Origin: Bryopsis sp. KO-2023
Lineage: Eukaryota > Chlorophyta > Ulvophyceae > Bryopsidales > Bryopsidaceae
Direction of reading: 5' to 3'
DNA length: 64,000 bases
NCBI GenBank assembly: GCA_030272585.1
Contig: BSYQ01000001.1
Coordinates: 372,001 to 436,000, forward strand
Below the pieces are notes generated by a model. That model was not told the DNA's origin. It did not search any database and worked only from the letters and a program-made list of their open reading frames with translations. Both the position numbers and the translations under genes were made by a program. Shown here piece after piece: positions 1 through 12,484 of the stretch. How positions within the stretch are numbered: position 1 is the stretch's first letter; each line of letters opens with the position of its first letter.

Positions 1-305
1 CAAATACCGTCGTCCACGAACTGCGACGCCAATATTCTGGGCTGATGCCCTATGTTCTCGCAATAAAATTCTCCATTACCACAGGCGGACGTCCCTGGTT
101 CATCGCTCCCGTCTTGACAGTCGCAGTAATCGTCATTCACGGCGTCAAACGGCACAACGCCCACGCCATCGAAGCAAGCGAACTCCCCCTTGGAGTTCGA
201 ATACTTCTGTCGAAGATCCGGTGCCAACCCTCGGATATTGGAACCAGAAACACCACTCCACTGAACGAAGGCAGCCAGCGCTAACACGAGGAACCCCCTG
301 ACCAT
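1..305 (-). CDS. PRKCSH: Glucosidase II subunit beta, N-terminal part (partial at window edge)
   Basis: This is the start of the non-catalytic beta subunit of ER alpha-glucosidase II, which trims glucose from N-glycans and feeds the calnexin cycle. The ATG is at 303-305 on the minus strand. Residues 1-20 form a signal peptide ('MVRGFLVLALAAFVQWSGVSG'-like; hydrophobic core then small residues). The mature start 'GLAPDLRQKYSNSKGEFACFD' is followed by the family motif 'NDDYCDCQDGSDEPGTSAC' and 'FYCENIGH', which is the LDL-receptor class A-like module of the PRKCSH/Gtb1 N-terminus. The frame is open to base 1, so the rest of the gene lies outside the window. It is head-to-head with the C1D gene, with 163 bases between start codons. 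The motif run is diagnostic, so I am confident. Confidence 0.93.
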   Translation of the reverse strand, partial: MVRGFLVLALAAFVQWSGVSGSNIRGLAPDLRQKYSNSKGEFACFDGVGVVPFDAVNDDYCDCQDGSDEPGTSACGNGEFYCENIGHQPRILASQFVDDGI

Positions 306-468
306 TCTGACGCCTGATGTCGAAAGGGAGAGTACATAAACCAGGTACAGAAACAAGTCCGTCACTGCAATTTGCGCCACGATTATACAGCGTGGCAGCC
401 GAGATTCTGGCATATCGCCACCCTCAAAAGCTCTTAAAGCTCGTTTCTGTTTTCGAACTCCAAACACG
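306..468. promoter_or_regulatory. Short divergent promoter region between PRKCSH and C1D genes
   Basis: The two start codons point away from each other and only 163 bases separate them, so both 5' UTRs and core promoters must fit here or overlap the neighbouring gene. I see no clear TATA box. The role is inferred only from gene orientation. Confidence 0.5.
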
Positions 469-2178
469 ATGGACTTCTTCGTTCCTGACCAGGTGGAGGC
501 GCAGCTCAAGAATTTCAACGTAAGTGGGGTGTTTCTTCGTTTATCGGAGTTTTTCGTTGCGTTGCTGAGTTCAGACGTCGCTCACTGTCCTGTTTCGACC
601 TGAAGGCCGTCATTGGCGACATCGAGTCTAAGCTTCGACCACTCACTTCCGAAAATGCTCTTGCAGGAATTGAAAAGGTGGGCATCACACGACACGACAG
701 AAGCTTAAGGAAACCATTTTGGTCGAGAGGTAGCTTTTATTTTAAGCTCTAATCTCTGTAATATTATGCAGTTGCCCTCGCTGGAAAGAGCACAAGCTTT
801 CATGCTCATAGCTTCCTCCGCTTGTAGGCTCTACGAGCTTTACTTGAAAGCTCACGGACAGAACCCAATATTAAAGGAGAAATTCATCAAAGAAAAGGTA
901 CAGTTTGGCTAAACTGTGAAAGAGAAACTGATTTTTGTGTGAATCTTAGATATTCATGGTTGATTCTGTTGTGCATTTCATGTCAAAATATGGCGACATA
1001 TCACTGGGTGTTTCGATTGGGATTTCCCAGGAGTTTTTTTTGTTTTTTTCCCCTGTCCCTGGATCATGCAGAGAAAATTATCTTATAGAATAAAACCTTG
1101 CTCAATGCATTGCGTTTTTTGTCCTTGTGTACAGAATTGTTTTTTTTGTTTTTCATTTTTTTTTGAGGCTGTCTGGATCGCTGTTGTGAACACATAGAAA
1201 AGGGTGGCCCAATTCGAGCTGAGGGTGCAAAAGGCTGTCACCGATCATGAGTTGGCAACGACGAAACGAAGTGCAGTCGTTAATGTAGCAGCTGCCAATC
1301 GATTCATTGACAATGCTCTTCCAGATCTTAGCAAGGATCAAAAAGCTGCCCTCAGACAGGTAATTCCGACATGGTAATTTTACCAAGTCGATGAAATTGT
1401 TAAACCAGGTGTGGATTTGGGGTGAGGTGTGGATATCTATGCATACAGAAATAATGGCTGTCCTGCGATTCTTTTCTTCCAGGTGCCTAAAGAAGGTCGT
1501 TTGCAAAAGCCGGCTGTTCCAGTAGCCGCACCTCAATCAAACAAGCCGAAGAAGAGGAAGCAAGAATTGGTGGAGATTGATTTTCTCAGGGAAATGCTGG
1601 AAGATGTAAAAAAGGCGGCTTGCGACCCTCAGACGCTGAGTGGGAAAACGGAGGAGAAGGGCAGTGGACAGAGTGGCGAGGCAGCCAAAAAAGTAGATGG
1701 AGGGGCGGCCGAGGGGGAGTTTCCAGGGGCTGATGCGACAGCTGGGTGTGGGAAGGGAGCAGGGGGGGTCACTGGCTGTGATGGGGAAGCGGCGTCTGTG
1801 CAGGAGGTCGATTGTCAGGAGGAGGAGGAGGTCCCGTGTGAATTGAATCAAGGTTTGTTGGAGGCTGGGAAAGAAGGGAAGAGAGAAGGGTCTGGAAGTA
1901 GAGGGAAAAGCAAGCAGGTCAGAGAAAAGAAAGCAGGTAACTAGGACCATGCGATTTCGCCGATGTGGGGGTTTTCTCTGCATGCATGGTAGTTGAATGT
2001 TGCTTTACGAGTGGAGAGTTTAAGTAGATTCAACCTATGAGTAGGTTGAGCTGATATAAAAGGTTTGCGGAATTGAAAGGAAGGTTTTGTATGTTGTGTT
2101 GCAGGGCAGGTGACTTTCAACAAAAAGAGGAAGACTGCAAAACAAATGATCAAAGCCAAGAAGAAACGAAAGCACTGA
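469..2178 (+). CDS. C1D: C1D / Rrp47 (Sas10/C1D family) exosome cofactor
   Basis: This is a nuclear RNA-binding cofactor of the RNA exosome (Rrp6 partner) acting in rRNA/snoRNA 3'-end processing. Six exons join in phase: 469-519, 606-677, 772-897, 1198-1359, 1483-1936 and 2105-2178, giving about 312 aa. The Sas10/C1D domain covers the first ~90 residues: 'LPSLERAQAFMLIASSACRL' then 'YELYLKAHGQNP' corresponds to the family's 'ERA..L..Ay.....w.yl...G.np'. A linker rich in acid, Gly and Ser follows (about residues 150-285), and the protein ends in a very basic tail ('KKRKTAKQMIKAKKKRKH') as in C1D/Lrp1 proteins. The last exon is short: reading through the 1936 donor would give a premature stop three codons later, whereas splicing to 2105 gives the basic tail. 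The acidic linker is longer than in animal C1D. Confidence 0.85.
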
Positions 2179-2653
2179 ATAGTAGAGCGTTTCTGGTGCG
2201 AGTGGCTTTGGGAGCCTGGTCAGCAAATTTTTCGGGGCAGTTTTGGGGGATTAGCGCGTTATTTCATTTGGGGTGTAAAATCTTGGCAGCCCAACGGGAA
2301 AATCGGTGGGAGGGTGCTGAGTTGTTGGATTTTTTTTGCGCTTGTGGCTCCGAAACACCAGAGGTGTCGAAACGACAGCAAGTTTACGAAAAAGAGGGAG
2401 ATTCGTGTTGAGTCAAGTATCTGGGTCTGGCCTGGCGTGGCATCTTTCTGTTCTCGCGCCCCATCATTGATTTCGTTGAGTAATGCACCCAGCAAAATGT
2501 ACCACCTTTACTTCCTTGTCAACTCGACTCTGCCCCACCCACTGGCCATGACGACTTGCACAACAGAAACAAAGAGCCTTTTTGAGGTAGAACTTGCTGA
2601 CGTGAGGACGGCTTGAAGAAACGAAACGAAGGAAGTGAGAATCGACGCTGGCC

Positions 2654-5600
2654 ATGCACGACGACGGTCGTTCTCCACGCACCGCACTGACGGAAGTGCG
2701 TTCCCGTAGTTCTGCAAAGAACCTCGTGCGGAGCACGACGCACAGATTTACTGCGGACGAGGGTTTTGAGGAAGGGTTGCCGTATCCGAGACGAATAAGG
2801 GATCCGAGCTCGAGTCAGCGCGACTCGATTGGTGCGGCGTCGGCGAGGAGCGAGAATGTGGGCACTTCGGGGGATTCGACGAGCTTTCCCAACGTTTTGC
2901 GCATGCCAGACATAAGTCGTGCCGTCACTCACATAGAAACGAACATAAGGAAGAGTCTGGTAGCTGCAAAAAAGTCGCTGGTTTCGGCGGGGAAGTCCAT
3001 GAGTTGCGTGAACGTGGTCCCCGACCCTGAAGGAGCTCCGAAAGACTATCAGGCTGGTGAGTCCAGTGGCGCCAGGGTGACACAACCAGTCACACTAAAC
3101 TCTCTCTTTTTTTCGGTGGACTTAGTAGTTTGCCCACTTCGTTTTTTGCCACTCTTCTTCTTCCTTATTGCAAGTTTGTTACAGGCAAACTTTTGTTGTT
3201 GTTGTTCGCTGAACGACGCCGTCTTCTCAGCAGAGAGGGGGAGGAAAAAAAACAGAAAAGGATTTTAACAACCTTGCATTGCGTCCTTGTGGACGCAATT
3301 GTTTACATGAGCAGTAAACCGTTGTTCGAGTCCGTTTTTGGTATCCTTCCTCGGCGACGCCGGCGAGTGCGATACTGGCTAGGTTACAGTAGTAAGGGAG
3401 TCAAGAGTTGAATTTCCTTTTTGGGGTTGGTGGAACTGTTGGTTGCCACGCATTACAAAGCAATTGGAACGACTGCGAATTGTGCTGTGGTTGTCGAAGG
3501 TGTTGGCAACAACGACGAATCTGCTTCGGATGAAGGAGGCACGCCCATACTGTCCCGCATGCCGACCACTGTGAGCGTCTAAAAGTATTGCAATATCGGC
3601 AGTATTGCTTGAGAAACTTGTCAATGTACTGAAGAGTGTGAGAAGCTTCTGGAAATATTGATATTCTGAAGCTTTCTGGCAGTAAGAGTTCTGCTGTGGA
3701 ACGGAGCTGATGGTGTGTGTTTTGCAGACTCTATACGAGAAAGCTCAGAGGATGATGGAATCAATTGAACTGAAAGATAGGTATGCAGATTTTCGAAGTT
3801 GTTTTGCTTCCCAACCCATCCCTCAGCTGTTCGGTTGAATTGAAATTAGGAGTAGCACAACCATCCATGCAAATGTGCATTGATCCACACCTGTTCCAAA
3901 ACGACACAAAATATCAATTTTTTTTATAGATGTGGTTAAGCTGTCTTTACCCATACTTGGAAGGGTTTTTTTTCAATTTAAAAAAAAACAAAAAACACTT
4001 CTTTCCCAGTATTCTTAGTTTTCAGGTGGAAATTTGGAACATAGAACAGCAGCCAATTCCAAAACCATTTTCTTGAAACGTATTGTGTTCCCAGGACAGG
4101 CAATACCATTTGAAGACATACAAGAATTGTTTTGTGGGGATGGATGCGGTGGATTGGATGGTTAAGGAAGGTTTGGCAGATTCTGCTGAGTCAGCCGTGG
4201 AGTTGGGAAACAGAATGCGAGAGCAAGGCTTCTTCAAGCATGTGACATCTGGACACGATTTTGAAAACAAAGAGCTCTTCTACCATTTCACGGAAATGAT
4301 ATTGGACTCCGGGTGAGCATACGAATGATTGTGGAAAATAAGACCTCTTTTGAAAGCAGGAAACAAAAAATGAACAAAAAACGAACAAAAACCCCAAACA
4401 ATGAGTACAGTGGAGCTCATTTTTGAGGAATTTGCAAGGGAATTATGGTCGTGAATTTCTTAATTAGATGTGGGATGGTGTTTCTTCCAGGGAGCTGTGC
4501 CCCACACTCCCACAGTTGAGTCGTGAAGTTGTGAGAATTGACAGACGGGTTGCTGACCTCCTGAGCCAAGTGAAACTTCACCGATCGCTCAACGTGGCTC
4601 TGTTTGAGCAAGCATCTGAGCAACAGCAGAAATTGGAGGGCCATGCACAAGTCCTATCCCATAGAGTGGTGTCGTTGGAAAACTCCTTGGCAATTCAGAT
4701 GCTGGTGTTGGGACTAATTTTGCTAGTTTTCATGAATGGCTTTGTGGGCTATATCTTGAAGGCTGCTGGTATGTATCTCATATGGCGGGGTGCGACCACG
4801 GTTCATCGGGTGAGTGGATGAGTAATTCTGGTTGTGGATCAGAGTGGTCTTTCCGTGCGTTCACAAATGCGCAGGAAATCCTTACAGATTAATATGTTTA
4901 TGAAGCACATGCCCGAGTAGCTTGAAGCTTTAGAAGAACTTTGGGAGGGGGAAAATGACAAATTTCTAGAAATAGTAATAAGGATAGCTTGTGGGAAGTT
5001 GGTCCATCTTTTGGGGTCCTTCCCATTCATTTGGTTATTCACAAGCCACAGCATTACATCTCGAAAACAAAGACGATTAATTTGCCGAGAAATTCACCCA
5101 TGAGTTCTTTTAATGGGTAAGACAGTTGCAATAGATTAGGGGTGCACCACTACTTCAGGTGGCCATTAGGTCTAATAAGTTTTCATTGCTTCGCACTGTA
5201 GGCTCTCCTTGAAGATGATGATTCTGTGGATATTTCTGGGGAAAACGCCACTTCATGTGCTTTGCTCGATCAATTGAGAGACGCTGGGGGTGGGTCCGAT
5301 GGTGTGGAAGCAACAAGTGCCCCTGACGAACCCAAAGCAGGGGGCAAGGGGGAAGCTTCTTCATCATTAAAGCAAGCCAAGGTGTCCATCTCTCCTCCCA
5401 CTTTGGAGGATTACATGGGGTGGCCAGATCGACCATGTTTGCTGCGATTGAACAAGTCAGTTGCATATCAACATTGCCTGAATGGCTGCGACCCTGACAG
5501 AATCCGGATCAACACTGGAGAGCCCTTCTTTTTCGAAACTGACATTTTCAAGGGATGCGCTGCTCTGTATGTGGCTGGACTTGAGAGCGCCCCTCCCGGT

Positions 5601-6630
5601 CTATTCCAGGTAATATACAGTACAAAGAGTGAGATGGGCTGATTGTATTCCTTGAATCAAAGTTCCATTTCTTTGTTAGTTCATCCCTCTGCAACAACTT
5701 TCTGATGTTTGGGATGCTGATAAGGATATTTCGATCGTCTAGTTTTGATGGGTTTAGTATCTTGGACCTGCAGGTCTTTTGCTTGGATTAACATGACTGG
5801 GGTTTGCGTTTGTCAGGGTCGGAAGAGGAAAACTCATTTGGTGGTGCAAGGGCAATTCAAACGACAAATGAATTTCTCGGAGGTGCTCACGGGTCAAGAA
5901 TTTGACCGAAAGCTGCTTCACATACCAGCCGTCCCAGTCTTGAACTTGCTACTGAGAATGGCCAGGAAAATGAGCCCCAGCATGAATGCAGGAATCGACC
6001 CCAGGCCATATTTGCTGTCACCTGTGGCTGCAGGGGCCCAAGTGAGTCATCCTCTTTTTCCAGAATCTGTTTGATTCAACACTTGTGCTTCCTTTCCTTT
6101 CTTACACTATTTCCATTTTCTTGGGAATTCGTCTGTCTGGAATTTTTTCAATGAATTTCTTCCCAGCCTTTATTTTTCCTGCAACCTGGTGTTACAGTTT
6201 GGGATCACCAATCATAATGTGAGTGTTTTTTTTTATTGGTCAGATAATCAACTGCTCAAAACCTGGTACGGAGCCATCACTGGACAACCCTCTTGAGGAT
6301 ATGCGTTCTCTTGGATCCAAATTTACGAAGTCAAACGGAGAGCCCTTGTCTGGGCCGGATCGCAAGAGGCTCATGTCCGACCAGAAGAATCGAGCAAACC
6401 TGTACTACGATAAAGAAAATGTATGGACTTTTCATTTCTGGCAGCATCTGTTGGATCTCAGCACTTTCAAGCTGGACATGAGTTTGAGGCAGTTCAGCTT
6501 GAGCGGACATTTGGATGGACAGCCCTTGCAACTGATGGCCAAGAGCAGAGCTGGGGAGTACTTGTGGAATTTTGACGTCTGGCACCAATCTCTAATTCCA
6601 GACAAACCATCAGCAAATGGGGAGAATTAG
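2654..6630 (+). CDS. DEP domain - transmembrane - DUF1769 fusion protein
   Basis: This membrane protein of unknown function has about 705 aa. Exons that join in phase are 2654-3056, 3461-3570, 3728-3780, 4100-4312, 4491-4809, 5202-5609, 5817-6041 and 6244-6630. The first ~170 residues are Ser/Arg-rich and probably disordered. Residues ~185-260 are a DEP domain ('DRQYHLKTYKNCFVGMDAVD', 'EGLADSAESAVELGNRM'), a fold that targets proteins to membranes and G-protein signalling. A short coiled coil follows, then one membrane helix ('IQMLVLGLILLVFMNGFVGY'). The C-terminal ~310 residues match the DUF1769 (UPF0590) family of fungi and protists: 'TGEPFFFETDIFKGCAALYV', 'HLVVQGQFKR', 'RPYLLSPVAAGAQ', 'HFWQHLLDLSTFKLDM', 'LWNFDVWHQSL'. 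Domain identities are strong. The joining of DEP and DUF1769 rests on phase-consistent splicing with no start or stop between them. Confidence 0.85.
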
Positions 6631-7221
6631 CACAGTTTGTGTTTTGGGGGTGTTGTGATAAAATCATTCTTTTTTTTGGTTTTCTCAATTTGTGTGTTCT
6701 TTTTTGAAGCCTTTGTTTTGTTAACCGGGGAGGTCCATTGGCAAGGGACACGCAAGCTCCAAAACACAATAGCATTAAAGTGGGAACATAGGCTGGCCAT
6801 TTTCGGGGGGAATTCAGAAAAGCACCATTTTGACGTGATTTTTGTTATTAACCTCGCATTGCATTGCACCGGGAAGCTTCTGGGGGGAGTAAATTGCGGT
6901 GTGAAAAGTCAAGAGGGGGGGGAAGAATGTGGGTTTTGTTTAATATCAAGTATATCATAGCTGCTCTTGAAACAGCACTAAGAGTCTTGGCATATTTTTT
7001 TCGTTGGAAAGAAAATTTCTTGGGAGAAAATGTAGGAATGGAGGTGTTTTGGCACAAGATGGATGGTCGATGCCAAAGGAAAATATTGTTGCTCACTGTT
7101 AATGAGGCACATCTGGTGGAACCCAGCCAGACTTGTATTAGTGTTGAACTGTAGCTTGGGGGATTGTCACTGGGAAATTGCCAGCACAGATCTTGTCTTG
7201 GTATTGGGACTGTTGCCCCCA
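6631..7221. other. Intergenic stretch after the DEP-DUF1769 gene
   Basis: T-rich and G-rich low-complexity DNA, including a G8 run near 6915. It is probably the 3' UTR and spacer of the preceding gene. I see no supported coding exon, RNA gene or repeat. Confidence 0.4.
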
Positions 7222-7790
7222 TCAGGGGCAAGAAGCAGTACTTGACTTAGCCTTAGCTTTGTCCTTGTATATTATATCGTGGCACCCAAATCCAAGCAAG
7301 TCTCCACACAGCAAAAAAGACTCTTTCGCAGTGTTACACGCATCATTGGTGGAAGATTGTATCAAGACTTTGGGAGGAATCCAGGCCCGACTCTGCGGTC
7401 GATCCTGAAGTTGAATCCCCTGTATCTCTTCGTTCTTCGATAGCAGGGGACGCTCCACAAACCACCCTGACGGGAAATGGGGGTCTCAGGGGTTTCCCTC
7501 TTGGAGATGGGAGGGGTCCTTCTCGGATGCTGCATTTGCAGCAGAACTTTCCGCCGTTGCCTCCTCGGTATCTTTCTCTTCCAGCACTCCTTCAATTTCT
7601 CTCCAGTACAATCCTCTCCACAAGACCAGCCTCTGCTCGCGCCCCTGAAGGACTGGTTGGGTTCCAGTGGGTAACCATTCGGAAACCATTGGCTCCATGT
7701 GTCCATCTCCTCCTTTGTTGAACCAGTCCCCAAAGGTGGGCTCTGTGATCTCCAATTCATTGATTTTCGACCCCCCTCAGACCCCGATTC
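7222..7790 (-). CDS. Doubtful hypothetical gene, possibly two exons
   Basis: I do not recognise this. On the minus strand an open frame from about 7787 to 7486 reads like protein: acidic, with 'EITEPTFGDWFNKGGDGHME' and an Ala/Glu-rich end. A second frame from about 7469 to 7222 ('VERPLLSKNEEIQGIQLQ', 'DKAKAKSS') can be joined to it by a weak GTTCTG donor with phase kept. No ATG was found at the start of the first frame; an ATG near 7812 is out of frame unless another intron lies between. The opposite strand also carries an open frame over part of this stretch, so one of them is a shadow. It could instead be the 3' region of an unrecognised isoform of the gene at 8.2-12.3 kb. Confidence 0.3.
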
Positions 7791-8187
7791 TCCAGCGACA
7801 TTGCTTGGTAAGCTGGAGCCGCAACTATGACATGAACGACCTCATTTATCCACACCCATGCGGAGCTAAACTTGCATCACTGCGGGAAATCTCACTAAGC
7901 CTGCCTCTAAATACACTTGTGCTATCCAATCCCGCTATACCCATCCTACCCATAATAGTTTTATTCTTTCTCAACTATGCAGAACAGTTACAGTTTTATT
8001 CAAGCCAACAACAATAAACTAAGTCCCTGTAGTGTTGGCGTTATATTTTCAGCCTTAACGGCTGCAGTGCACTGGTGGGAGTACCCGTTGATCAGTGAAT
8101 TCGTCTGAACTGTCTGGAGTACCAGTAAACGCCTGTCTTGACTTCAGATATTCTACGTTTAAGCTGTGTGTGGGGTGGAATCCTCTG

Positions 8188-11100
8188 TCAATCGTCAGAA
8201 GAGGTATCACCCTCGGGGCTCTTGGCCAGGCGCTTTGCATGAATACTGAAAATGAACTAGCAAGTCAGCTCTGTTTGCGTACATTCACCCAAGAAAAAGT
8301 GTATGAACTGCCTGTTCATTGCCGACAGTCGTGGTGGTAGCAACAAATAGTGAGATTCGTCGTCTTGTGTCCAAGTCTGGGTTAATTTGCGTAGAATGAA
8401 TTGGTCTGCGTACCTGCTTTTGGAGTTCTTTATGTGTTCAAGCAGCATCTCGTATGCGACATACGCCGCCGCAGCACTCTTTTTTTCATGAAGTAGGTGC
8501 ATCAGATGTGAGTGCTGTTCGTCAAGATGCAAAGTACCTCCCCATTCACCAGCGCTTTGTTTCGTCTCTTCTATTTGATCTCGTATGGACGGAACAGCAA
8601 GCCCCATCATCCTGTAGAATGAGCTACTGTCAGAAACTCCCTAGCCCAAACGGGCGCACGATCACCACCGATCAATTCCGCGACGGACCTGTGTACACCT
8701 TCAAAAATGGCTTCCTCCGTCAAAGGTTTTTTGGAATCTGTAGGGATCGACCAGTCCTCGGTTGCTGGAGCAAAAGCCAGCTCCCTGTACCTGAGGTGCC
8801 AGTAAGCTAGTCCGTGTTTTCGAGCAACAGCCAGAAACGCGGGTAACTGAACTGCATTTCCACCCTTTTGGATGTTCACTGCCTCACGGAAATAACGCGT
8901 CATTGTGTGGTCCTGGTGAGACAAACAGAAATATATTTAATGCAACTCAAGAGCATGTTCAAACGCATCTCGGCAAGCGAATGGGCGATTCGTTTTCTCA
9001 CTTCTTCTTTCGAATGGCTTGGTGGAAGGACATGTTTCATGACATCAGTGAACTCATCGAAGGCCAAGTTGCCATCCTGATCTCTGTCTCCCCCTTCGAA
9101 CAGCGCTGTGAGATCTTTCGTGTTCTGATCTCTTCTGATGGCCCATTCGTCCAGCAGCAACAGCGTCAGAGTGTCAACATCTACGCTACCATCTGGACTC
9201 TGGACTGGCTCCAGTTTGTGCGAGGTGAAGGTTCGAGCACCATCAGGATCGTCCATTTCTCGGAAGATGTTCTTCAACGCTGTAACTGCCTGGTCGCGCG
9301 AACGTTGACACTGTGACTTGTGGCTCCATCAGCGATAATCCAAGAAACTTAAAAAGACACTGGCAGCGGGGTGGATCAGCTCGTATTTTACCTGTGCGTT
9401 CTTGAGAGAGCAAGCTCCATCGTCTGAATTCTCAGGGAAGAGGGCCATGACGCCAAAAGGGTGTGCTAGATGCTGTAGGCACACCAAATAAAAATTGACA
9501 GCATCCAGCTCGCACATAGCTTGGCCTTCCTCCTCAAGTCCGCAAAACGTGCCAAATATTTTGATCTTTGCGGAATGCTTTGCGTGTGATCGAACGGACG
9601 CAGCAAGGTCCACGAGGTTGATCTCTGCGAGGTTCCTCAGTCCATATCGATTCAAATGCCAGTCCAGGACGTAGTCACATATCTCAGAGCGGAAGGCCTG
9701 CTCCCGGTCGTCTACTGCGTTGGCGTGTATTCTGTCGACGTATATCTGGCCTATATTCTTCAGCACCCACTGCCGTCCTTTCGTGCGCCCGCTCTACAAC
9801 GAAAATTCAACATCTCAGCTACAGAACGCTATCAATTCTGAACTTGATATCAAGGATAGGTACACACACCTTGGTTACAGCAATCATATTCGTGAACCCT
9901 CCCAAATCTTGTTTCTTTTTTTGACGTCTGTGTTTTCCTTTAGCTCTTCTGGTTTTAGGGGACCCTGGGGTCGAATGCGTCGACGCTTCACTCCCGTTCT
10001 CTGCGCTGAACACTTCTGAACCCAAAGTGCTGAGTCTAGACTTTGCTCTGGTCTCGAATCCATCCCCATCTGACAAAACATCAACTTCGTGCGCTGCATT
10101 AAATCCTGTCTTGTCTGTTTGGGTGCTGGTGGTGATGAAATTGATTCGCCTCCGTCGCTCATCCCTGAAACCAAACAGGTATTCCTGTTGCACTATGATC
10201 ATATCTACATGCTTAATCGATGTTTGTGAAGGTGGTCATCGACAACCTTACCTAGCTTTGCACAGTTGCTTTTCCATGAATCGTATTCTTTCTCTAAGGT
10301 CGTCACGCTCCTCGATGGCTGTCACCAGATCGTCTTCCAGCTTACCAACAGCATCATTGACATACTTTTCTCTTTCCTTTTCCATTTCTTGAAGTCTCAT
10401 TTCATAGTACAGAACTTCGCGCTCCAGCAACTAAGCAAACCACACAGAGTTGAAATCATATCTCCACTTCCCAGGGAGCAACATCATTGAGCCCATGGAA
10501 AGAAACATTTGGATACCAACCTGCCGATCGTTTTGGAGCTGGCTGATAGCCTCCTTGCTGCTTTGGTGGAGCTCTTTTTTCTCGTCCGCAACAATATCAA
10601 GATCATCTTGTGTTGTCTGCAATTGGATCTCAAGCTTATTATGATCCAACTGTAGCTCCTCGAATTGTTGCTTCCTTCGCTCTAAAAGCTCCTCCAAATC
10701 AACAATGGTCTGTTGCAGAGACAGCTGAGTCTCGTGGGCATAGCAGCATCCATTGAAAAAGACGTCAAACATTTCTTTGTATCTCAGACGCACTTGCTCC
10801 AAAACACGCGCCCTGTCCATACAATTTGATGCCACCTGTTGAAACAACAAAGGAAGGTGAGGTGAGATGGTGGGGATCGCGCTGAAAATTTATGGAGAGA
10901 GCTGACAGACTCATTTTCTTCCTTACCTGGCGGGAAACTTCCTGCGTTACCATATCTACAAGCTCCCAGTGTTTCTTGATCGCTTCTCTTTCCATGTGGC
11001 CCTGCACGGGTGTCCTGTCTGGGTTTGGCAGCCCCAGCGCCATTCCTCCCAAACATGAAGCTGTTATCACTCCTTGTGGAAGAAGTTCTTTCATAGCTTG

Positions 11101-12296
11101 TCCTAGAATAATGGCCTCTCCTCTTCCTACTGGGACAGAGGTTGATCGAAGAGGTTTTGGTTGGCTTCCCTAAAACAGAAGGAGACCACTTCACATGACG
11201 GACTAGGTGGTGGCTGAGGAAATCTTCTACGAGGAATCACAAGCCACCTGGCTGCAAGCGTTGGCTTCTGTCGTTGAAACGCCATCAAGTTTCTGCGGTA
11301 TTACAGTATCAAAGGACTCTTTTTCCTGAACTCGAACTCCGGCGGCTCTAAGGATTTCTTGGTGTCTGAGGCGACGCATGGCTAGTGACCTTTGTTTCAG
11401 CTGCTCCTGAGTAGGAAACTGGACAATATCCCGCCCCATCACCGTCTTCTTGTTTGCGCCTGCCAGAGCCAATGACAAAAATCCATTCTGGACCCAGCAG
11501 CACATACTTGGGATTGGCGTTACGGAACATCACAGATTTGTGGCCGACCTTTGAGCGTTAAAAGGGCAGCCTCAACTTCCGCTATTTCAGTCCGAATGGA
11601 CACCATTTCCGAAATCGCCTCCTGGGTGGCAGTTTTTGACATTTCCACAACACGTTCATTTGTGTGATTTTGAGCTTTCTCTATTGTGGGAAATGTTGTC
11701 CTTGTCTTGAGCACCTCTCCGTTCTTGATTGCGATTGTAGGATCTGATCGATGTTATTTCAGATGTTATTTCAATTCATGCCAACTGATCGACTCAAGTC
11801 ACATGATGGGGATTGAAAGAGACTCCCTTTGGAGATTTCTCTGTTTCCGCTATCTTTATATTCTTTACAATGCATGTACTGTGTTCCCTCAATTTCACAT
11901 CTCAAGAAAACAATTCATTCCAATAAGAATAATGAGCCACAGTCCTGTAAGGTTCTTTTTTCAGAAACGACTCCCTGACTACCCAACCGTTCAGGGAACA
12001 AACACTGAACTGTTTTTTTCAATTCGAATTGATCAAACATATCAAATGTTGTGTGTGTGAGAAGATTGGGCGCCTTTATGGCATAACTTGATGATTCAGT
12101 GCATGTGTCCAGAAACCGAACTGACAGTAAGCTCTGGGAGCCAGCCGCCACTTTGACTGGTCAATCGAAATGATAGTGCCTGGCCAGTGGACGACAAGAA
12201 CGCACCAGTCCAACTGTCCAGCAGAGTTTCGTAGGCCCTCAGCCTGGAGTTCACGAAAGGGAGCCCTTCCAAATTGCCATCAAGGTCGCTCCCCAT
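8188..12296 (-). CDS. Long coiled-coil protein with C-terminal EF-hand
   Basis: Function not recognised; roughly 925 aa. The well-phased core exons are 11459-11248, 11169-10927, 10835-10521, 10430-10252, 10164-9870, 9793-9392 and 9310-9002. Less certain ones are ~11713-11549, 8912-8689, 8626-8414 and 8245-8188. The proposed first exon starts with an ATG at 12296 ('MGSDLDGNLEGLPF'). The middle is coiled coil (10835-10252: 'LQQTIVDLEELLERRKQQFE', 'EREKYVNDAVGKLEDDL'). A basic Ser-rich linker and an ordered helical block ('DYVLDWHLNRYGLRNL') follow. In exon 9310-9002 there is a canonical EF-hand loop 'DRDQDGNLAFDE', with acidic residues at positions 1, 3, 5 and 12, predicting calcium binding. 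The 3' end is ambiguous: without the last intron the protein would stop at 8257. A cytoskeletal or flagellar role is conceivable but is only a guess. Confidence 0.65.
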
Positions 12297-12484
12297 TCTA
12301 TCAGAATCTCAACACCACCACCAACAAAAAGTTCTCTCGACTATCTCAAACAGATCTGTGTGCACGCTGAAAGCTCCTTGGCGGAGTCTGGGCCAACTCC
12401 ACCAAACCAATTGCCCAGATGAAACCTCAGGGAATTTGCAACTAAAAGAAACTCCCTCCTAGTCGGTGAGTTTCACCGGAACCA

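Noticed and set aside
6197-6217. A 21-base micro-exon in the DUF1769 region
   Set aside because: It would leave a following intron of only ~26 bases; joining 6041 directly to 6244 gives the expected DUF1769 sequence in phase.
7350-7400. An 'NPGP' tetrapeptide in a plus-strand frame, reminiscent of a 2A ribosome-skipping signal
   Set aside because: The preceding residues do not fit D-x-E-x-NPGP, and the frame is a short shadow with no coding support.
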